DNA of 8,487 nt, from NCBI GenBank assembly GCA_016183885.1, contig JACPDS010000201.1, positions 1-8,487 of the forward strand, read 5' to 3'. Made by a program: the position numbers and the translations under genes. The number at the start of each line of letters is the position of its first letter. The first letter of the stretch is position 1. Under the pieces are notes generated by a model, which ran no database searches, was not told the origin of the DNA, and saw only the letters and a list, made by a program, of their open reading frames with translations. The stretch comes from Armatimonadota bacterium. Lineage in GTDB: Bacteria; Vulcanimicrobiota; JACPDS01. Below, in pieces: positions 6,656 through 8,487 of the stretch.

Positions 6656-7572
6656 TAATTCAGAAATATAAAAAATGCGCTGGATGAATATTTATTTATC
6701 GTTTCTTTATGAAAATCAGCAACTTCTCCGGGATGCGGCTTAATCAATAAATAATAATTTCTTAATCCCGAGAGAGATTTTATAACAGCTTCTATAACTT
6801 TTGGCATAATTGGAAGATGGTGGGTGCCGAAAAGTATAAACTTATCATTAACAGTAAACTTAAAGTTAAGCTTCCGGTTAAGATTTTCTATAATTTTCTC
6901 TCTTGAGAAATCTTTTATTTCCGTTACCATTTTATCAAAAGCCGGCTGTCCTGTAATTATAATTTTCTCTGGATTATGACCCTTTTTAATAAGATTTTCT
7001 CTGGTTATTTCACACATAACCGCAATTACATCTGCTTCAAGTGTATGACGGGGTTCAAATTCCAAATAATCATCAATATTTAAAGTGCTTATTCCTAATT
7101 CTTTACCGGCTAATGTAGCGGCTCTTTCCGCTCGAGGGCTATTTGTAGCAACAATTAAATCCGGTTTAACTCTTAAAATTATTTCCCTTAGAGCCGTTAT
7201 AGGCAAAAAAGCTTTCCGCCCTAATTCATTAACTCGTTTCCAAGCTTCTTCTTCGCCAAGGCTGTTAACTAAATCTCTCATAGATATGCCAAGGTAAGTC
7301 ATTGATTCTTTAAGTGGAATTTCTTTGTCGGGAACATGCCACCTCTCAGCTAACGCTTTGGCATAACTTAATACCCTTTTGTCTTTATTAATATCAAAAA
7401 AATCTTTAAATCCCTTATAATCAATATTATATTGAGATAAAACTTTACCGGCAATTGATAAACCCAAAACAGTTGATTCAATTTCAGACTTTTTCTTTAT
7501 TTCAATTATCACCGGCAAAAGCAAATTTACATGACCGCCCCCATAAGTTACGAATAAAATCTTTTTTTTCAT
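6655..7572 (-). CDS. N-terminal part of a split GT-B glycosyltransferase / 2-epimerase-like protein
   Basis: This 305-residue frame holds the N-terminal domain and the first part of the C-terminal domain of a GT-B-fold protein. It begins MKKKILFVTYGGGHVNLLLP, a MurG-like first strand and glycine loop (GGGH at 11-14). It then has KPDLIVAT (136-143), the linker TGQPAFD (207-213), the second Rossmann start DKFILFGTHH (243-252) and LIKPHPGE (276-283). The reading frame runs out after SSSAFF into IFLN and a TAA, just before the conserved STVGLE loop found in the next frame. Together the parts make roughly 400 residues, normal for the fold. Between KPHPGE and STVGLE the segment looks about ten residues short, so a small deletion rather than a single-base slip is possible. 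It starts 11 nt after the cytidylyltransferase gene. It could be a glycosyltransferase using the CMP-sugar or a hydrolysing epimerase. Confidence 0.8.
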   Translation of the reverse strand: MKKKILFVTYGGGHVNLLLPVIIEIKKKSEIESTVLGLSIAGKVLSQYNIDYKGFKDFFDINKDKRVLSYAKALAERWHVPDKEIPLKESMTYLGISMRDLVNSLGEEEAWKRVNELGRKAFLPITALREIILRVKPDLIVATNSPRAERAATLAGKELGISTLNIDDYLEFEPRHTLEADVIAVMCEITRENLIKKGHNPEKIIITGQPAFDKMVTEIKDFSREKIIENLNRKLNFKFTVNDKFILFGTHHLPIMPKVIEAVIKSLSGLRNYYLLIKPHPGEVADFHKETINKYSSSAFFIFLN

Positions 7573-7583
7573 TTGAAAAATTA

Positions 7584-8306
7584 TTAATCTTTATTTCTTA
7601 ACATATCTTTCATAATCATCTCAGCTAAATAAAATTCATAAATATCATCAATAGAAATAGAACGTCTTTGTTCAACTTCAAATCCCATTACATCTTGGGT
7701 AATCATAACCTTATATTTTTTTATAGCCGAAACCATTGTAGCGTAAACAATTCCGTTTAGCTGGTATGTTTTAGGAAGCTGTTGTCTTTCTAAATTATGA
7801 TAATCAATTCCATCTTCCACAAATCTTTTAAGCTTATTCCCTTCCATGAGATACATCCAATAAGGCGATTTAAGGGATTCGCAAACACTCATTACACTCC
7901 CGCAATTATTAGTTGAAATAAGCTCGATAGCTTTTTTTAAGTCTTCAACTTTCCTTAAAGGAGAAGTAGGATGAAGAGTCAAAACAACATCAAAAAACAT
8001 ATTCTTCTCTTTTTCAAGAAAATCAACAGCATGTAATAATACCTCTCCATCATGAGCAGTATTTACAGCTAAATAATCAGGCCTGATAAATGGAATGTCA
8101 GCTCCATATTCTCTGGCTATAGAAGCAATTTCTTCAGAATCAGTAGAAACAAAAACATAATCTATATCTTTGCATTTTTTAGCCGTTTCAATTGCCCAAG
8201 CAATTAAAGGCTTTCCACAAAAATGTTTAATATTTTTGCCGGGCAATCCGACAGAACCGCCTCTAGCTTTAACCATAGCCGCAATTTTAAAATTATTTTC
8301 TAGCAT
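7584..8306 (-). CDS. neuA: Acylneuraminate cytidylyltransferase family protein (CMP-sugar synthetase)
   Basis: This 240-residue enzyme would activate a 2-keto-3-deoxy sugar acid (sialic, legionaminic, pseudaminic or a related acid) with CTP to give the CMP-sugar. The CTP-binding loop ARGGSVGLPGKN is at 14-25, with R15 and K24 as the expected ligands. It is followed by VFVSTDSEEIA (51-61), LHPTSPLR (111-118) and SISIDDIYEF (216-225), where D220 matches a metal-binding aspartate. Length fits NeuA/PseF/LegF, and the loop differs from the shorter KdsB form. The ATG at 8306 has an AAGGGG site and is preferred over the internal Met at residue 11. It follows the upstream partial gene by 41 nt. No NeuB-type synthase is in the window, so the exact acid is unknown. 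Confidence 0.92.
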   Translation of the reverse strand: MLENNFKIAAMVKARGGSVGLPGKNIKHFCGKPLIAWAIETAKKCKDIDYVFVSTDSEEIASIAREYGADIPFIRPDYLAVNTAHDGEVLLHAVDFLEKEKNMFFDVVLTLHPTSPLRKVEDLKKAIELISTNNCGSVMSVCESLKSPYWMYLMEGNKLKRFVEDGIDYHNLERQQLPKTYQLNGIVYATMVSAIKKYKVMITQDVMGFEVEQRRSISIDDIYEFYLAEMIMKDMLRNKD

Positions 8307-8313
8307 ATATTAA

Positions 8314-8319
8314 CCCCTT
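8314..8319 (-). promoter_or_regulatory. Ribosome binding site of the cytidylyltransferase gene
   Basis: AAGGGG on the minus strand with 7 nt to the ATG at 8306 decides that start over the methionine ten codons later. Confidence 0.6.
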
Positions 8320-8347
8320 CATTCCATAGATTATCTAATCATCTTAA

Positions 8348-8487
8348 CTACCGACCTGGTTCCAGAGCTAAATCTTCAGACTTAATATTCCGTAAAACAT
8401 CCAGGTTATTATATATTTTTTTAACTGCCATATAAATATCATCCATATCTTTAAAGGCAGCCGGATAATTAAAACCGTAAAAAAATA
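8348..8487 (-). CDS. C-terminal fragment of an upstream gene, possibly a PLP aminotransferase
   Basis: The last 45 codons of a gene entering from the window edge are readable, ending at a TAG at 8348-8350. The segment YPAAFKDMDDIYMAVKKIYN (residues 7-26 of the visible part) and the following NLDVL resemble the last helix of PLP-dependent sugar aminotransferases (DegT-type, or class III like glutamate-1-semialdehyde aminomutase), where a D-M/I-D-D-I helix is followed by a K-V/I-W/Y-x-N-L-D tail. No catalytic residue falls inside the window, so the assignment rests on this tail alone. It lies 41 nt before the cytidylyltransferase gene and would belong to the same operon. Confidence 0.45.
   Translation of the reverse strand, partial: FFYGFNYPAAFKDMDDIYMAVKKIYNNLDVLRNIKSEDLALEPGR

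Noticed and set aside
6650..6680. Programmed ribosomal frameshift at the T6 run of the GT-B gene
   Set aside because: No slippery heptamer of the X XXY YYZ type in the right phase and no clear downstream structure; the fold also seems to lack residues there, which frameshifting would not restore.
7085..7297. Plus-strand ORF of 70 codons
   Set aside because: It is antisense to the conserved part of the GT-B gene and its composition is what complementing that gene would give. No ribosome site or motif supports it.
7584..8306. KdsB (CMP-Kdo synthetase) assignment
   Set aside because: The nucleotide loop ARGGSVGLPGKN is the NeuA type; KdsB has a distinct loop without the GLPGKN element.
8307..8347. 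Small palindrome GATTAGATAATC as a terminator
   Set aside because: A 5-bp A-T stem with a 2-nt loop and no following U-run cannot act as an intrinsic terminator.
1..8487. tRNA, rRNA or riboswitch
   Set aside because: No cloverleaf with a GTTCGA-type arm, rRNA signature or recognisable riboswitch core was seen on either strand by eye.

Overview
This is an AT-rich bacterial window in which every supported gene lies on the minus strand, so transcription runs from high to low coordinates. The genes are tightly packed, with 1-13 nt overlaps or gaps of a few bases. Most are sugar-nucleotide and surface-glycan genes, so the window looks like an accessory polysaccharide, O-antigen or protein-glycosylation locus. 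No ribosomal, tRNA or other housekeeping marker allows placement to phylum. The low GC, the translation with standard code and the gene mix fit an uncultured or anaerobic lineage, but that is only an impression.

Layout in transcription order. (1) 8487-8348: the last 45 codons of an upstream gene, probably a PLP-dependent aminotransferase. (2) 8306-7584: a CMP-sialic-acid-synthetase-like cytidylyltransferase (NeuA family). (3) 7572-6353: a GT-B-fold glycosyltransferase / UDP-GlcNAc 2-epimerase-like protein split into two frames near 6655. (4) 6356-5220: a membrane-anchored SGNH hydrolase with a TTG start. (5) 5219-5081: the only clean spacer, AT-rich, with a weak hairpin and a possible promoter. 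(6) 5080-3902: a DegT/DnrJ/EryC1/StrS sugar aminotransferase. (7) 3905-2997: a D-2-hydroxyacid (phosphoglycerate-type) dehydrogenase. (8) 2996-2548: no intact gene, but two decayed ones back to back: the C-terminus of a HisC-like aminotransferase and a Phd/YefM-like antitoxin, each with a one-base frame break. (9) 2547-2254 and 2266-1877: an intact MNT nucleotidyltransferase / HEPN (MntA/HepT) toxin-antitoxin pair. (10) 1868-981: an extended SDR NDP-sugar epimerase/dehydratase. (11) 966-1: a radical SAM/SPASM protein.

How the genes may work together (inference): the SDR, DegT aminotransferase, 2-hydroxyacid dehydrogenase and radical SAM enzyme would build or modify an unusual sugar or acid. 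The cytidylyltransferase would activate a 2-keto sugar acid as its CMP derivative, the GT-B protein would transfer or epimerise a sugar, and the SGNH protein would add or remove an acyl group at the membrane. No nonulosonate synthase (NeuB type) lies in the window. The toxin-antitoxin pair and the gene remnants between 1877 and 2996 look like an insertion or rearrangement scar inside the glycan locus.

Three frame breaks beside short homopolymers (A5 at 2813-2817, C4 at 2672-2675, A6 at 6670-6675, plus-strand bases) raise the question of real decay versus assembly error. The sequence alone cannot settle this.
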